Assembly: GCF_034092465.1 (NCBI RefSeq)
Contig: NZ_CP139303.1
Coordinates: 620,001-684,000 of the forward strand
Direction of reading: 5' to 3'
Length of the DNA stretch: 64,000 bases
Source: Prochlorococcus sp. MIT 1223
Lineage (GTDB): Bacteria; Cyanobacteriota; Cyanobacteriia; PCC-6307; Cyanobiaceae
In this document: piece by piece, positions 38,548-47,260 of the stretch
How the letters are laid out: each line of letters begins with the position of its first letter
Position numbering within the stretch: position 1 is the first letter of the stretch
Translations under genes and position numbers: made by a program
Notes under the pieces: model-generated
The model's input: only the letters and a program-made list of their open reading frames with translations
Database searches by the model: none
What the model was told of the DNA's origin: nothing

Positions 38548-39177
38548 TTAGAAATAAGTTATATATTCAATAACCTCAGTCAAGGAATTTATGACTCCAC
38601 CATATATATTTTCACTTCCTATCTGGTATCCATTTAAATAATGCAAATAGTAGCAATTAGCCTTCATAGCACATTGCATATCTGAAAACATATCTCCTAC
38701 AAAAACAATCTTGTTAATTTCTAATGACAATTCTTTTGCTGCGTATTGAATGGGTTCTGGGTATGGCTTGCCTCGAGGTGTAAGCTCAGGCGTAACTACA
38801 GCTTTTACATCCAACTGGAAAAATTCAATTAATTCCAAAGTTCTGCACTTATCTTTAGAAGTAACGATTCCAGTAGGTATCGATTTATCTTTTAACCAGC
38901 GCAATAGCTTCCTTACATAGGGGTTTAATGTAATTAAATCTTTGTTTTCACTTGCTATACGTGAATAATGATTTTCAATTGATTGATGTAAGTTTGAATC
39001 TATTTCTAGCTTCCTAAGTATTGATCGAAATGGAATTCCTATATGCTGTTTATATTTCTCAAATCCTGGATATACAGCATAATTTTCCTGAATTGAAAAC
39101 CATGCTTTTTCCATTACGGGTAATGAATCGATTAGAACTCCGTCAAAGTCAAATAGGACTCCAGTAATCTTTTTCAT
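38548..39177 (-). CDS. HAD-superfamily sugar phosphatase
   Basis: A 209-residue HAD phosphatase with a cap domain. Motif I is LFDFDGVLIDS near residues 8-18 (nucleophile Asp10), motif II IVTSKDKC near 109, then the Lys in PRGKPYPEP near 139 and motif IV VFVGDMFSDMQCA near 158-170. It resembles Gph/beta-phosphoglucomutase-type enzymes. It starts directly at the stop of the kdsB-like gene, so the pair is translationally linked; it may dephosphorylate an 8- or 9-carbon sugar acid before CMP activation. It is not a KdsC homologue by sequence. Confidence 0.8.
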   Translation of the reverse strand: MKKITGVLFDFDGVLIDSLPVMEKAWFSIQENYAVYPGFEKYKQHIGIPFRSILRKLEIDSNLHQSIENHYSRIASENKDLITLNPYVRKLLRWLKDKSIPTGIVTSKDKCRTLELIEFFQLDVKAVVTPELTPRGKPYPEPIQYAAKELSLEINKIVFVGDMFSDMQCAMKANCYYLHYLNGYQIGSENIYGGVINSLTEVIEYITYF

Positions 39178-39921
39178 TTAAGTATTGACATTATTTTTAG
39201 TTTTTAAATAAGAAATAACCTCAACCAGATCATTAGGAGTGTCGACTGAGATTGTTTTATTTTCAATTAGACAAGCGAAAATATCTAGGCCATTTTCCAA
39301 CCATCTAAGAAGCTCGACTCTTTCGGCTTCTTCTAGTTCACCTTTAGGAATAAGTGAAAATTTCTTTAAGGTCTTATAAGGCATTCCATAAACCCCAACT
39401 TGTTTGTAATAAGATGGTTTTCCCTTCCCCTTAATGCTATTTAAAAGAGGCTTTCTTGAAAAATATTGTATCTTTGATGAGTTTTTTATTAGAGCACATT
39501 TAACATTATTTGGATCAAATGCTTCTTCTGAGTTTATGGCTGCAACACCGGTAATAATAGTATCTCTCTCTGCAAGAGAAGGAAGCATTGATATCATTTT
39601 ATTTAATGATGCTACATCTACTAGAGGTTCATCTCCCTGTAAGTTAATAATATAGTCAGTTTCAAGATTATCAGCTGCAATAGCGATTCTATCTGTACCT
39701 GTCTCACACTCTGGAGTTAGAATGGCATTTACGCCATATAGTTCACATACAGTTTTTATTTCATTTGAGTCCGTACAAACATATACTTCAACTCCAGTCT
39801 CTATAGCATTTTTTGCACAGTACACCACCATGGGTATCCCATCAATAGGTGCCAAAGGCTTTCCTGGGAAACGGCTGCTCATCATTCTCGCTGGAATGAA
39901 AATAGATGTTTTTTCTTTCAT
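39178..39921 (-). CDS. kdsB: KdsB-like 3-deoxy-ulosonate cytidylyltransferase
   Basis: A 247-residue enzyme with the KdsB pattern: FIPARMMSSRFPGKPLAPI at residues 7-25, CTDSNEI near 49, the metal-binding YIINLQGDEPLVD near 90-102, and YYKQVGVYGMPYKTL near 167. KdsB makes CMP-Kdo from CTP and Kdo. Marine Synechococcus lipopolysaccharide is reported to lack Kdo, and no Kdo synthase is visible here, so a related ulosonic acid is the likely substrate. The gene is coupled to the HAD phosphatase immediately downstream. Confidence 0.85.
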   Translation of the reverse strand: MKEKTSIFIPARMMSSRFPGKPLAPIDGIPMVVYCAKNAIETGVEVYVCTDSNEIKTVCELYGVNAILTPECETGTDRIAIAADNLETDYIINLQGDEPLVDVASLNKMISMLPSLAERDTIITGVAAINSEEAFDPNNVKCALIKNSSKIQYFSRKPLLNSIKGKGKPSYYKQVGVYGMPYKTLKKFSLIPKGELEEAERVELLRWLENGLDIFACLIENKTISVDTPNDLVEVISYLKTKNNVNT

Positions 39922-40125
39922 GAGCTATAGATCTTGTTGACAGTCCAATAAATCAATTCTAGTGTTTCTTTGCTTCTCGCACACTTATAGGAACATTAAT
40001 AAAAGATCAAAAAATAAAACTAATTATTTGTTTTTTTAAGACATCTTACGCAAAATTAGAAATGATTTTCTCAAATAATATTAAGAATAATATATTATAA
40101 TATATCATAACTAAAGGGTCAAACA

Positions 40126-40251
40126 ATGTCGCACCAAGTATGGGGCTATAGACAAACTGGGATTATCACAAAAGATCTTTCTGAATCAATTAAATTTCAC
40201 AAAGATATCCTTGGTCTAGAGTTAATTCAAAAAATTATTGAGATTAATTAG
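40126..40251 (+). pseudogene. N-terminal fragment of a VOC/glyoxalase-family protein
   Basis: A 41-codon frame reads TGIITKDLSESIKFHKDILG then LELI and stops at TAG. This is the opening beta-alpha-beta of a vicinal-oxygen-chelate (glyoxalase) domain, which normally needs about 130 residues. The stop codon is followed at once by the ATG of the SDR at 40252, so a deletion joined the fragment to that gene, or the fragment serves as a leader peptide. Confidence 0.75.
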
Positions 40252-41085
40252 ATGAATACTAATAATTTCAACCTTAAAGGGAAAACAGCTTTAATAACAG
40301 GTTCCTCTGGATTGCTTGGAGTCCAACACGCATCTGCATTACTAGATTGTGGAGCAAATGTAGTTCTAACAGATGTAGACTTAGTAAATTTAAATAAGGC
40401 AAAGGATTTACTCTTAAAGCAATTTCCTTCATCCTCTTTGTATTCTTATATTATGGATGTGACATGCGAGGAATCTATCCAAAATGTTAATATAAATCTA
40501 CTAAGTGATAATTTACCAATCAATATACTGATAAATAATGCTGCAATAAACCCTAAAATAGATAAAGAATCTAACCTTAAATCCTCATCAAGATTAGAAG
40601 ACTTCTCGATTGACGAATGGAATAGGGAAATAGCTGTAGGATTAACAGGTGCATTTCTTTGCAGTAAAAAATTTGGAACTGAAATGGCAAAACGTAAAAA
40701 TGGTGGTTGTATTCTAAATATTGCATCTGATCTTTCTGTTATTTCACCTGACCAAAGGATATACATGCAAGAGGGAGTTAAAGATGACTATCAGCCTGTT
40801 AAACCCATAACTTATTCTGTTATCAAATCAGGTCTAATTGGGATGACAAAGTATCTAGCAACATATTGGCTTGGATCTAATATTAGATGCAATTCGCTTT
40901 CTCCTGGAGGTATATACACAAGTCAACCTGACGATTTTGTTGTAAAACTATCAACACTTATTCCTTTAGGAAGAATGGCAAAAAAAGAAGAATATAAGTC
41001 TGCCATCCAATTCCTATGTTCTGAGGCATCTTCGTATATGAATGGTCACAACCTTATAATGGATGGAGGTAGGTCGATTTGGTAA
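40252..41085 (+). CDS. Short-chain dehydrogenase/reductase (sugar-acid type)
   Basis: A 277-residue classical SDR. KTALITGSSGLLGVQHA at residues 10-26 binds NAD(P), NNAAINPK marks strand 4, and LNIASDLSVIS followed by YSVIKSGLIGMTKY supplies Ser and Tyr-x3-Lys. The C-terminus has SYMNGHNLIMDGG. It resembles gluconate-5-dehydrogenase-like enzymes common in nonulosonic acid clusters. The truncated SDR at 13865 has a very similar N-terminus, suggesting a second copy once existed. It directly follows the VOC fragment. Confidence 0.85.
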   Translation: MNTNNFNLKGKTALITGSSGLLGVQHASALLDCGANVVLTDVDLVNLNKAKDLLLKQFPSSSLYSYIMDVTCEESIQNVNINLLSDNLPINILINNAAINPKIDKESNLKSSSRLEDFSIDEWNREIAVGLTGAFLCSKKFGTEMAKRKNGGCILNIASDLSVISPDQRIYMQEGVKDDYQPVKPITYSVIKSGLIGMTKYLATYWLGSNIRCNSLSPGGIYTSQPDDFVVKLSTLIPLGRMAKKEEYKSAIQFLCSEASSYMNGHNLIMDGGRSIW

Positions 41086-41261
41086 GACAAATCTAAATTT
41101 ATAGGTTGATTAAAATAATGATAATAGTAGTGAATTTCTTCGAAGCAAAGAAAGTTCAATTTGTTACGATTGAATTGATCCAGCAGTCAATCCTTTACAA
41201 AATTTTTAATACTCTAATATAAAATAAATTACACGAATGCTTAATTTCGTAAAATTAGAAA

Positions 41262-43058
41262 ATGTTTTATTCACAACCTGACTCTCCGAAACTAGGGGAG
41301 ATTCAAGAAGAACTAAGGGATGCTGATATTGCCAAACTTCCTTTGATGAATATCCTGATACTTCGCACAATAATAATTGAACCAATATCCTCTTATTTAA
41401 AGTATTATGCTTTTAAGCTTGGATACAATGCAAATATAAACTTTGGAAGTTATGGAACTCTATATCAGGATGCAGTAAGAGATGATAATAATTTATTTAA
41501 ACTAAAGTATGATTTCATACTTATTTTTTCTCCAATTAATACTCTTTTCCCAAAAATAGATTTCCTTAATCAAGATATTAAAAGAAATGATTTAATAGAA
41601 GAAGATAAAAAACTTAAAGTTTTCTTTTCTGACGTAATTAAAGCAATACGTAAGAAGTCAGAAGCTCCTATATTATGGCATTCTTTTGAATCACAACCTT
41701 ACCCAAGTTTAGGTATATATGATTATCAATGTAGCTACGGATCAACATCATTTATTAGCAAGGTCAATCGAAGTTTGAGAGAAGAGATTGCCTCTAATAC
41801 CGACGCTTATATTGTCAATATGAATAGTTGTTTACTAAGATTAGGTACAAATAATTTCTATGATTCAAGGTTTTGGCTCTCTTCTAGTGCTCCCTATACA
41901 ATACAAGCTTGTGCTGAGATAGCTTCTGAGGATTTTAAATTTATTAAGTCTTTAACTGGCAACACAAAAAAGTGTATTATTCTTGATTGCGATAATACTC
42001 TTTGGGGAGGGATTATAGGTGAAGATGGTATTGATGGTATTTCTTTAAGTGAAAGTGGTGAAGGTTGCTCATATTATTACTTTCAAAAGGAACTTGTTTG
42101 TCTACATAGCAGGGGTTTTCTTTTAGCATTATGTAGTAAAAATAATGAAAAGGATGTATGGGAAGTTTTTGATAACCATCCATCTATGGTGTTAAAGCGT
42201 AAGCATATATCATCATCAAAGATCAACTGGTCAGATAAACCTATTAATATAAGAAAAATTTCTAATGAGTTAAATATTAGCACTGATTCATTGATCTTTA
42301 TTGACGATAATCCTGCCGAGATTGACCTTGTAAAGGCTGAGATTCCAGAAGTTGAAGTCTTACATTTGGAGACATGTAATACTAGCACTAATATTTGGAA
42401 ACTTAGAGCTTTAAACAGTCTATCTCAACATATAATTACAGAAGATGATAAGATTAGGTCTTCAATAATAACAAGCAATATATTAGTTAATAAAGAAATT
42501 GAGCAAACACCAAATATTAATAAATATCTTAAGTCACTCGAGATGTGTATTAATATTGGGAAAGCCGATAATGAATCTAAAAAACGTATATCCCAACTTA
42601 CGAAGCGTACAAATCAATTTAATTTAACCTCTCGAAGATACACCGAAAAGCAAATACAATACTTGATAGAGGACTCATCATATATTGTCCTTTGGTTAAC
42701 ACTTAAAGATAAATATGGTGCTCACGGTATGGTTGCATGTGCAATCATTAAAGTTAATGTATCTATTGCTATAATAGATACATTCCTTATGTCATGTCGT
42801 ATATTGGGACGTGGAGTCGAGACAGTATTCTTAAATAGAATTATTAGTTTGCTAAAGGATTTTGGAGTTCAAAAGATATATGGGGAATACCTAGCCTCCG
42901 CAAAGAATAGTCAAGTAAAGAATTTCTACCTCGATCATAGATTCACTCAAGAAGATGATAGAGAAGGCAGCAATGGAACTTTTTATAGTATTAAAATATC
43001 TTCTTTAGAAGATCATTCAACAAGTAACTTCTTAAGTGTTACAATGGACTATCAATAA
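41262..43058 (+). CDS. FkbH-like HAD-IIIC protein (glyceryl-ACP forming)
   Basis: A 598-residue protein of three parts: an N-terminal 230-residue domain, a HAD-IIIC catalytic domain with LDCDNTLWGG (Asp242, Asp244), CSKNNEKDVW near 289 and IFIDDNPAEIDLV near 345, and a C-terminal GNAT-like acyltransferase domain. FkbH-family enzymes take a phosphoglyceryl group from 1,3-bisphosphoglycerate, dephosphorylate it and load glycerate on an acyl carrier protein. A discrete ACP follows 86 bases downstream, which supports that role here. It is cytosolic. The final recipient of the acyl group is not shown. Confidence 0.85.
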   Translation: MFYSQPDSPKLGEIQEELRDADIAKLPLMNILILRTIIIEPISSYLKYYAFKLGYNANINFGSYGTLYQDAVRDDNNLFKLKYDFILIFSPINTLFPKIDFLNQDIKRNDLIEEDKKLKVFFSDVIKAIRKKSEAPILWHSFESQPYPSLGIYDYQCSYGSTSFISKVNRSLREEIASNTDAYIVNMNSCLLRLGTNNFYDSRFWLSSSAPYTIQACAEIASEDFKFIKSLTGNTKKCIILDCDNTLWGGIIGEDGIDGISLSESGEGCSYYYFQKELVCLHSRGFLLALCSKNNEKDVWEVFDNHPSMVLKRKHISSSKINWSDKPINIRKISNELNISTDSLIFIDDNPAEIDLVKAEIPEVEVLHLETCNTSTNIWKLRALNSLSQHIITEDDKIRSSIITSNILVNKEIEQTPNINKYLKSLEMCINIGKADNESKKRISQLTKRTNQFNLTSRRYTEKQIQYLIEDSSYIVLWLTLKDKYGAHGMVACAIIKVNVSIAIIDTFLMSCRILGRGVETVFLNRIISLLKDFGVQKIYGEYLASAKNSQVKNFYLDHRFTQEDDREGSNGTFYSIKISSLEDHSTSNFLSVTMDYQ

Positions 43059-43144
43059 ATAGTATATAAATATAATAGTCAAGTTTTATTGACTCAGTAT
43101 TTCTTAAGTTATACAATAAAGAGTAATCTTATTATGTTGTCGTT

Positions 43145-43363
43145 ATGGTTGATAAAGAGGTATTCATGTTAATCGCATCAGTGATAAATGTAGAGGCTAA
43201 AGAAATCGGAATTAATAGCAGTCCAGATGATTTTCCTAATTGGGATTCATTTAAACATATGGAATTGATCTTAGCTATAGAAGAAAGATTTTCAATTAAG
43301 TTTACTGACAAACAAATTACTAGCATTAAGAATGTGAAGGATATATGCAAAGTATTAAGTTGA
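43145..43363 (+). CDS. Discrete acyl carrier protein
   Basis: A 72-residue ACP. The predicted phosphopantetheine site is Ser35 in NWDSFKHMEL, followed by ILAIEERFSIKF and a last helix IKNVKDICKVL. WDS replaces the DSL of fatty-acid ACPs, as in FkbH-partnered carrier proteins. It would need activation by a phosphopantetheinyl transferase such as that at 28241. It lies between the FkbH-like gene and a GNAT gene on the same strand. Confidence 0.9.
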   Translation: MVDKEVFMLIASVINVEAKEIGINSSPDDFPNWDSFKHMELILAIEERFSIKFTDKQITSIKNVKDICKVLS

Positions 43364-43463
43364 TATAAAAATATAGCTTTTATTTAACTGTGAACATTCT
43401 CACATAATTGAACAAACTAAGGATATAATATTAAGCAAAAGAACAATATGTACCAAATTTTCA

Positions 43464-44036
43464 ATGTATAACCCCTACGTTGTAGGCGATCTTGTTTACC
43501 TTAGGCAACCTACTTTAGAGGATGTAGAGGGACCTTGGCATGAATGGTTTAGCGATGAGGAGCTAACAAGATGGCTGGGGAGGCAATTCCCCAACAGCAA
43601 AGAAAGTCAATTGGAGTTCTTTAAATCAAATGTAAATAGCGCAGGATCTAATCGGATTGTTCTTTCAATAATTGACAAAAAAAAAGATATCCATATAGGA
43701 GTCTGCAATCTAAGTTCTATAAACTGGATAAATCGTAGCTGCGGAATAGCAATAGTTATTGGGAATAAGGATTTTCAGAATGGTCTATACATTACAGAAT
43801 CTTTTTCCTTACTTCTTAAAATTATTTTCTTAAGGCTGAATCTAAGAATTATAAAAAGTACTTTTCTAGCAGGAAACAAAGCAACTGTATTAATGCACAA
43901 ACTATTTAAATTTGTTGAAGTTGGAGTTATACCTAATGCGGCTTATGACCCAGTAAGTGGAAATTATGTAGATGAGGTTATTGCTGTATTAAATAGAGAT
44001 GAATGGCTAAAAGTAAATAATCCTAATCGCGAGTGA
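43464..44036 (+). CDS. GNAT acyltransferase (RimJ/RimL-like), candidate PseH
   Basis: A 190-residue GNAT protein. Opening VYLRQPTLEDVEG, then WLGRQFPNSKESQLEFF, HIGVCNLSSINW and GLYITESFSLLLKIIF are the RimJ/RimL pattern. It could be the missing N-acetyltransferase (PseH step) of the pseudaminic pathway, or it could move the glyceryl group from the neighbouring ACP to an amino-sugar. The two options are not separable from sequence. It is last of the three plus-strand genes FkbH-ACP-GNAT. Confidence 0.75.
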   Translation: MYNPYVVGDLVYLRQPTLEDVEGPWHEWFSDEELTRWLGRQFPNSKESQLEFFKSNVNSAGSNRIVLSIIDKKKDIHIGVCNLSSINWINRSCGIAIVIGNKDFQNGLYITESFSLLLKIIFLRLNLRIIKSTFLAGNKATVLMHKLFKFVEVGVIPNAAYDPVSGNYVDEVIAVLNRDEWLKVNNPNRE

Positions 44037-44049
44037 TATTTTGATATGT

Positions 44050-45495
44050 TTAAATCATTTTGAAGACAATATCAATTGCAACATCATAAGGGTCCAGTAA
44101 CTTAGCTGGAATAAGAGTTAATGTTTGATCTGTTTTTACCCTATCAAGTCTTTCCACTAATACCTTGACAGATAATATCCTGCTGATTTCAGAACAAATA
44201 AATTCGCCATCTTTCTTTGCCTTTATATATTCATTAAAACCTTTAATATTTTGATTGACATAAACAGAAGATGGGTAAAATATTTTAACGCCACCATTGT
44301 TGATAAATTCTATTGCTATATTTTTAAAACTATCACAATAGATATTTTTAAAATTTAAGTATTTTTCTTGATTAAAAGATCTTGATTCTTCTATTTTAGT
44401 TGTAGGAAAATAAAATAGATCACTATAATTATTCTCAAAAAGACTTGAATAATTTTGATCTGTGACATCCAATCTACAATATTTAGATACTGAAGATGAA
44501 AGATTAGTATTTATATCTTGGCAAACAAGAGAAGCATCTTTTCTCCCCTTTAAATAGGTAATAGTTACTGTGCCGCCCAATAATCCAATTACCTTAGCAA
44601 CAAAAGAACCAATACCTCTACTTCCTCCAATTATTAAAACGTTTCTTCCCTTGTAACTATTAAGACCATTTAATCTCGTTTTTATATTCTTAGTAATTAT
44701 CGAAGAAGGAGACTTAGGGGTAGAAAATGCTTCTATTTTGGCACACAAGTTTTTTCCGATATATTCAATCTTTAATAATCTAAAAATAAGATGAAAATCC
44801 TTTATTTGATATCTAGGAATCTGTTTATTTTCAGATTTAATAGAAATCTGACAAGACTTAAATAATGAATTAAGTCCAGGTGTTTGCATACCTACTATAT
44901 TGGAAAGTGTTGAAATCTCATATATTAAATGTTCCCCAATATTTTGGTAGAGCGCAGGAAAAAGATTGTAGCCAGATTCTATTTCTCCTCCATATATACT
45001 TTCAATCGTGGGCCTACTTTTAAAAAACTCTTCGTCTTGATCAAGGGGTTCACATAGTTTCTTAGTGTAATTTAGTGGAAATCCTTTATATTTCGAAGAT
45101 GGATCTAAAATATTTCCATACTCTATTAAAACAAGTATTTCATCATAATCATTAGAAACTATTATATGATTTTTATTTTCATCCCATAGACACCATGTTT
45201 TCTGATTTAAAGTCAGTTGCCTCCTAAAAGTAATTTTATAGAATGAGTGAATATATAAATTCTTTATCACAAACAATTCCAAAGCCCATAGGAATGAATG
45301 TATTCCATGAACTAAACACTCACCTGCAATTGTTCTACGAGCTTTAATTGGATTTACATGAATAGGGTTTCTATCTCCACTAAAGGAAGCAAAATTTTCT
45401 TGATCTGCAATAGAAAATATTTTAGTTCCAAGGACGTTCTGAGAAGGATTATCCTTCGGTCCTAAAATTCTAAAATCTTTTTCTGGTAGTGCCAT
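44050..45495 (-). CDS. Double-hotdog (MaoC-like) plus SDR fusion
   Basis: A 481-residue protein. Residues 25-130 are a MaoC-like hotdog with the hydratase motif FASFSGDRNPIHVNP (Asp41, His46). Residues about 160-265 look like a second, degenerate hotdog. Residues 282-481 are a Rossmann SDR with IIGGSRGIG (288-296) and a possible Ser and Tyr-x3-Lys (FYPSSVYV, then YIKAK). Dehydratase plus ketoreductase is the layout of an acyl-processing enzyme acting on thioesters. It is convergent with the FkbH-ACP-GNAT set, so it may process an ACP-bound acyl group. Confidence 0.72.
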   Translation of the reverse strand: MALPEKDFRILGPKDNPSQNVLGTKIFSIADQENFASFSGDRNPIHVNPIKARRTIAGECLVHGIHSFLWALELFVIKNLYIHSFYKITFRRQLTLNQKTWCLWDENKNHIIVSNDYDEILVLIEYGNILDPSSKYKGFPLNYTKKLCEPLDQDEEFFKSRPTIESIYGGEIESGYNLFPALYQNIGEHLIYEISTLSNIVGMQTPGLNSLFKSCQISIKSENKQIPRYQIKDFHLIFRLLKIEYIGKNLCAKIEAFSTPKSPSSIITKNIKTRLNGLNSYKGRNVLIIGGSRGIGSFVAKVIGLLGGTVTITYLKGRKDASLVCQDINTNLSSSVSKYCRLDVTDQNYSSLFENNYSDLFYFPTTKIEESRSFNQEKYLNFKNIYCDSFKNIAIEFINNGGVKIFYPSSVYVNQNIKGFNEYIKAKKDGEFICSEISRILSVKVLVERLDRVKTDQTLTLIPAKLLDPYDVAIDIVFKMI

Positions 45496-45843
45496 ATTAG
45501 ATTGACGCTAACACGAAATCATTAGTTGCTTATAGGTTTTAAGACAAATAGAGACGAGGTTATCCATGAAAAGTTCCTATCAACAGAATATAATACTTGC
45601 AGAAACTTAGTGATGCGAGTCAAAAACGGAGAAAGAAGACTTCGCTTTCCCTCAAAAAAAGCATGGCAGGGACTAAGGAGAAAAATTTTCTGAAATCTTT
45701 CCAAAAATCCCACAACAGCTTTTTGTATAAAATTAAAACTTAATTAAATTAACAACATCTAGAAAAATAAATCTATACATCTTTTTTAAAGACATTCGGG
45801 CTAAAAACGGTTATTTTATGATTGTTTAGTTTAATACTTATAA
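45496..45843. other. Intergenic region before the restriction-modification genes
   Basis: 348 bases between divergent genes. Only an implausible 63-codon antisense frame is open. No terminator or repeat was seen. It should hold the methyltransferase promoter. Confidence 0.5.
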
Positions 45844-47106
45844 ATGGGGGGATTTCAAAAAGAATTAGATTTGAATTTGAAGTTTTTAGATAACGATATC
45901 TATCAAAATCTTTTGCCCATTATAAAAACGATACAGACAGGTGAGGTGAAAATAAATATCTGGGATATACCTTACTCTATTGGTAAATTATCTTATTTAG
46001 TTCATAGTCATTATAGATACTATGGGAAATTTCCTTCGGTTGTAGCTGGTCAAATATTAAAGCAATATCCTCCTAAAAACCCAAAAAATGATTTTATGCT
46101 CGATAACTTCTGCGGTTCTGGTACTAGCTTAGTTGAGTCTAAATTAAGAGGAATAAATTCTATTGGTATAGATATTAGTTGGTTATCGATATTGGCAAGC
46201 AAAGTAAAAGTTTCAGAGGTAAATTTCGAATACTTAGAAGATGAGCTGCAAAATCTAATAAGATCATTTAAAGAAAAAAGTCATTTATTCGAAGACCTCC
46301 CTATTGATTATTTCTGCTCAAAGTGGTTCTCAAATAAAGTTGCGTTTGAGTTAACTATCATTAAAGATTACTTAATAGGAATGAACTATAGTCCAGAGAG
46401 AGATTTTTTAATAGTAGCCTTTATCGCTATAGTAAGAAGAGTTTCATTAGCTTTTGATGGAGAAGTAAGGCCACATATTAATAGGACAAAACGTCCAAGA
46501 GATGTCTTGTCTGCCTATATTAAAAAAACTAATGATATGGTCAAGAATCAAAAGAGTTTTAATGATTTATGTCCTAGTAACACAATAGAAAAAACCTTTT
46601 TGGGAGATAATTTAAATCTAAGTAAAATCAAGTACTTACATGATAAAAATATTTATTTAGTTATAAGTCATCCCCCATATCTTAATAGTTTTAATTATAG
46701 TCCAGTATACAACCTGGAATTTTATTGGGGAAAATATTTTGAGAATGAATATGTTGACAAAGAAAAAATAAGTTTACACAAAACAGAGCTTAAAGCGCAT
46801 CCAGCTAATGAAATAATTCAAAACAAATACTTTGAACATTTAAAAAAATGTTATGAAGAAACCTATTCTATTCAGGAGAAAGACGGCAAATTAGCAATTG
46901 TAATTGGAGATTGTTCTAGAAATAAAAAACATATTCCTGTTATTAATAGATTAATTGATATAGTTAAGTTAATTGGATACGAATTAGTTGAAATCAACTA
47001 TAGAACCACCCATTATGGATTAGGTAAGTATGCGTACAATCACAGAGCAGATTATCACGGAAATAATGAAGAGAAAAGAGATGCCATAATTATTTTTAAG
47101 AAATAA
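45844..47106 (+). CDS. Type II-like DNA methyltransferase (N4-cytosine/N6-adenine)
   Basis: A 420-residue amino-methyltransferase. The S-adenosylmethionine motif DNFCGSGTSL (87-96) precedes the catalytic motif ISHPPYLNSF (274-283), where SHPPY stands for (D/N/S)PPY. Motif I lies before motif IV, with the likely target-recognition segment between them. Relatives methylate cytosine N4 or adenine N6 in duplex DNA. It faces a convergent gene pair that looks like the matching endonuclease and a small ORF. The recognition sequence cannot be read. AT content matches the island. Confidence 0.82.
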   Translation: MGGFQKELDLNLKFLDNDIYQNLLPIIKTIQTGEVKINIWDIPYSIGKLSYLVHSHYRYYGKFPSVVAGQILKQYPPKNPKNDFMLDNFCGSGTSLVESKLRGINSIGIDISWLSILASKVKVSEVNFEYLEDELQNLIRSFKEKSHLFEDLPIDYFCSKWFSNKVAFELTIIKDYLIGMNYSPERDFLIVAFIAIVRRVSLAFDGEVRPHINRTKRPRDVLSAYIKKTNDMVKNQKSFNDLCPSNTIEKTFLGDNLNLSKIKYLHDKNIYLVISHPPYLNSFNYSPVYNLEFYWGKYFENEYVDKEKISLHKTELKAHPANEIIQNKYFEHLKKCYEETYSIQEKDGKLAIVIGDCSRNKKHIPVINRLIDIVKLIGYELVEINYRTTHYGLGKYAYNHRADYHGNNEEKRDAIIIFKK

Positions 47107-47251
47107 TTTTTAATTGTTTATCTTCAAAAGCTATTTTCTTTACTTTTTTATCTAATAAATCCTCAAATATATAACCCCTTTCATCCTGAATTATTCTCCT
47201 AATTATTGTTTGTACACTTTTATCATTCTGTAATTTTTCTTTCGTAATCAT
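47096..47251 (-). CDS. Small hypothetical protein linked to the endonuclease
   Basis: A 51-residue, lysine-rich frame (MITKEKLQNDKSVQTIIRRI at the start). It begins 9 bases after the stop of the endonuclease gene on the same strand, and its last 11 bases overlap the end of the methyltransferase gene. The composition and helical pattern are protein-like. It could be a regulator or a subunit of the restriction system, or a chance frame. Confidence 0.45.
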   Translation of the reverse strand: MITKEKLQNDKSVQTIIRRIIQDERGYIFEDLLDKKVKKIAFEDKQLKIIS

Positions 47252-47260
47252 TTCCAAGAA

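Noticed and set aside
45522-45713. 63-codon minus-strand frame in the spacer before the methyltransferase
   Set aside because: No motif and no plausible start signal.
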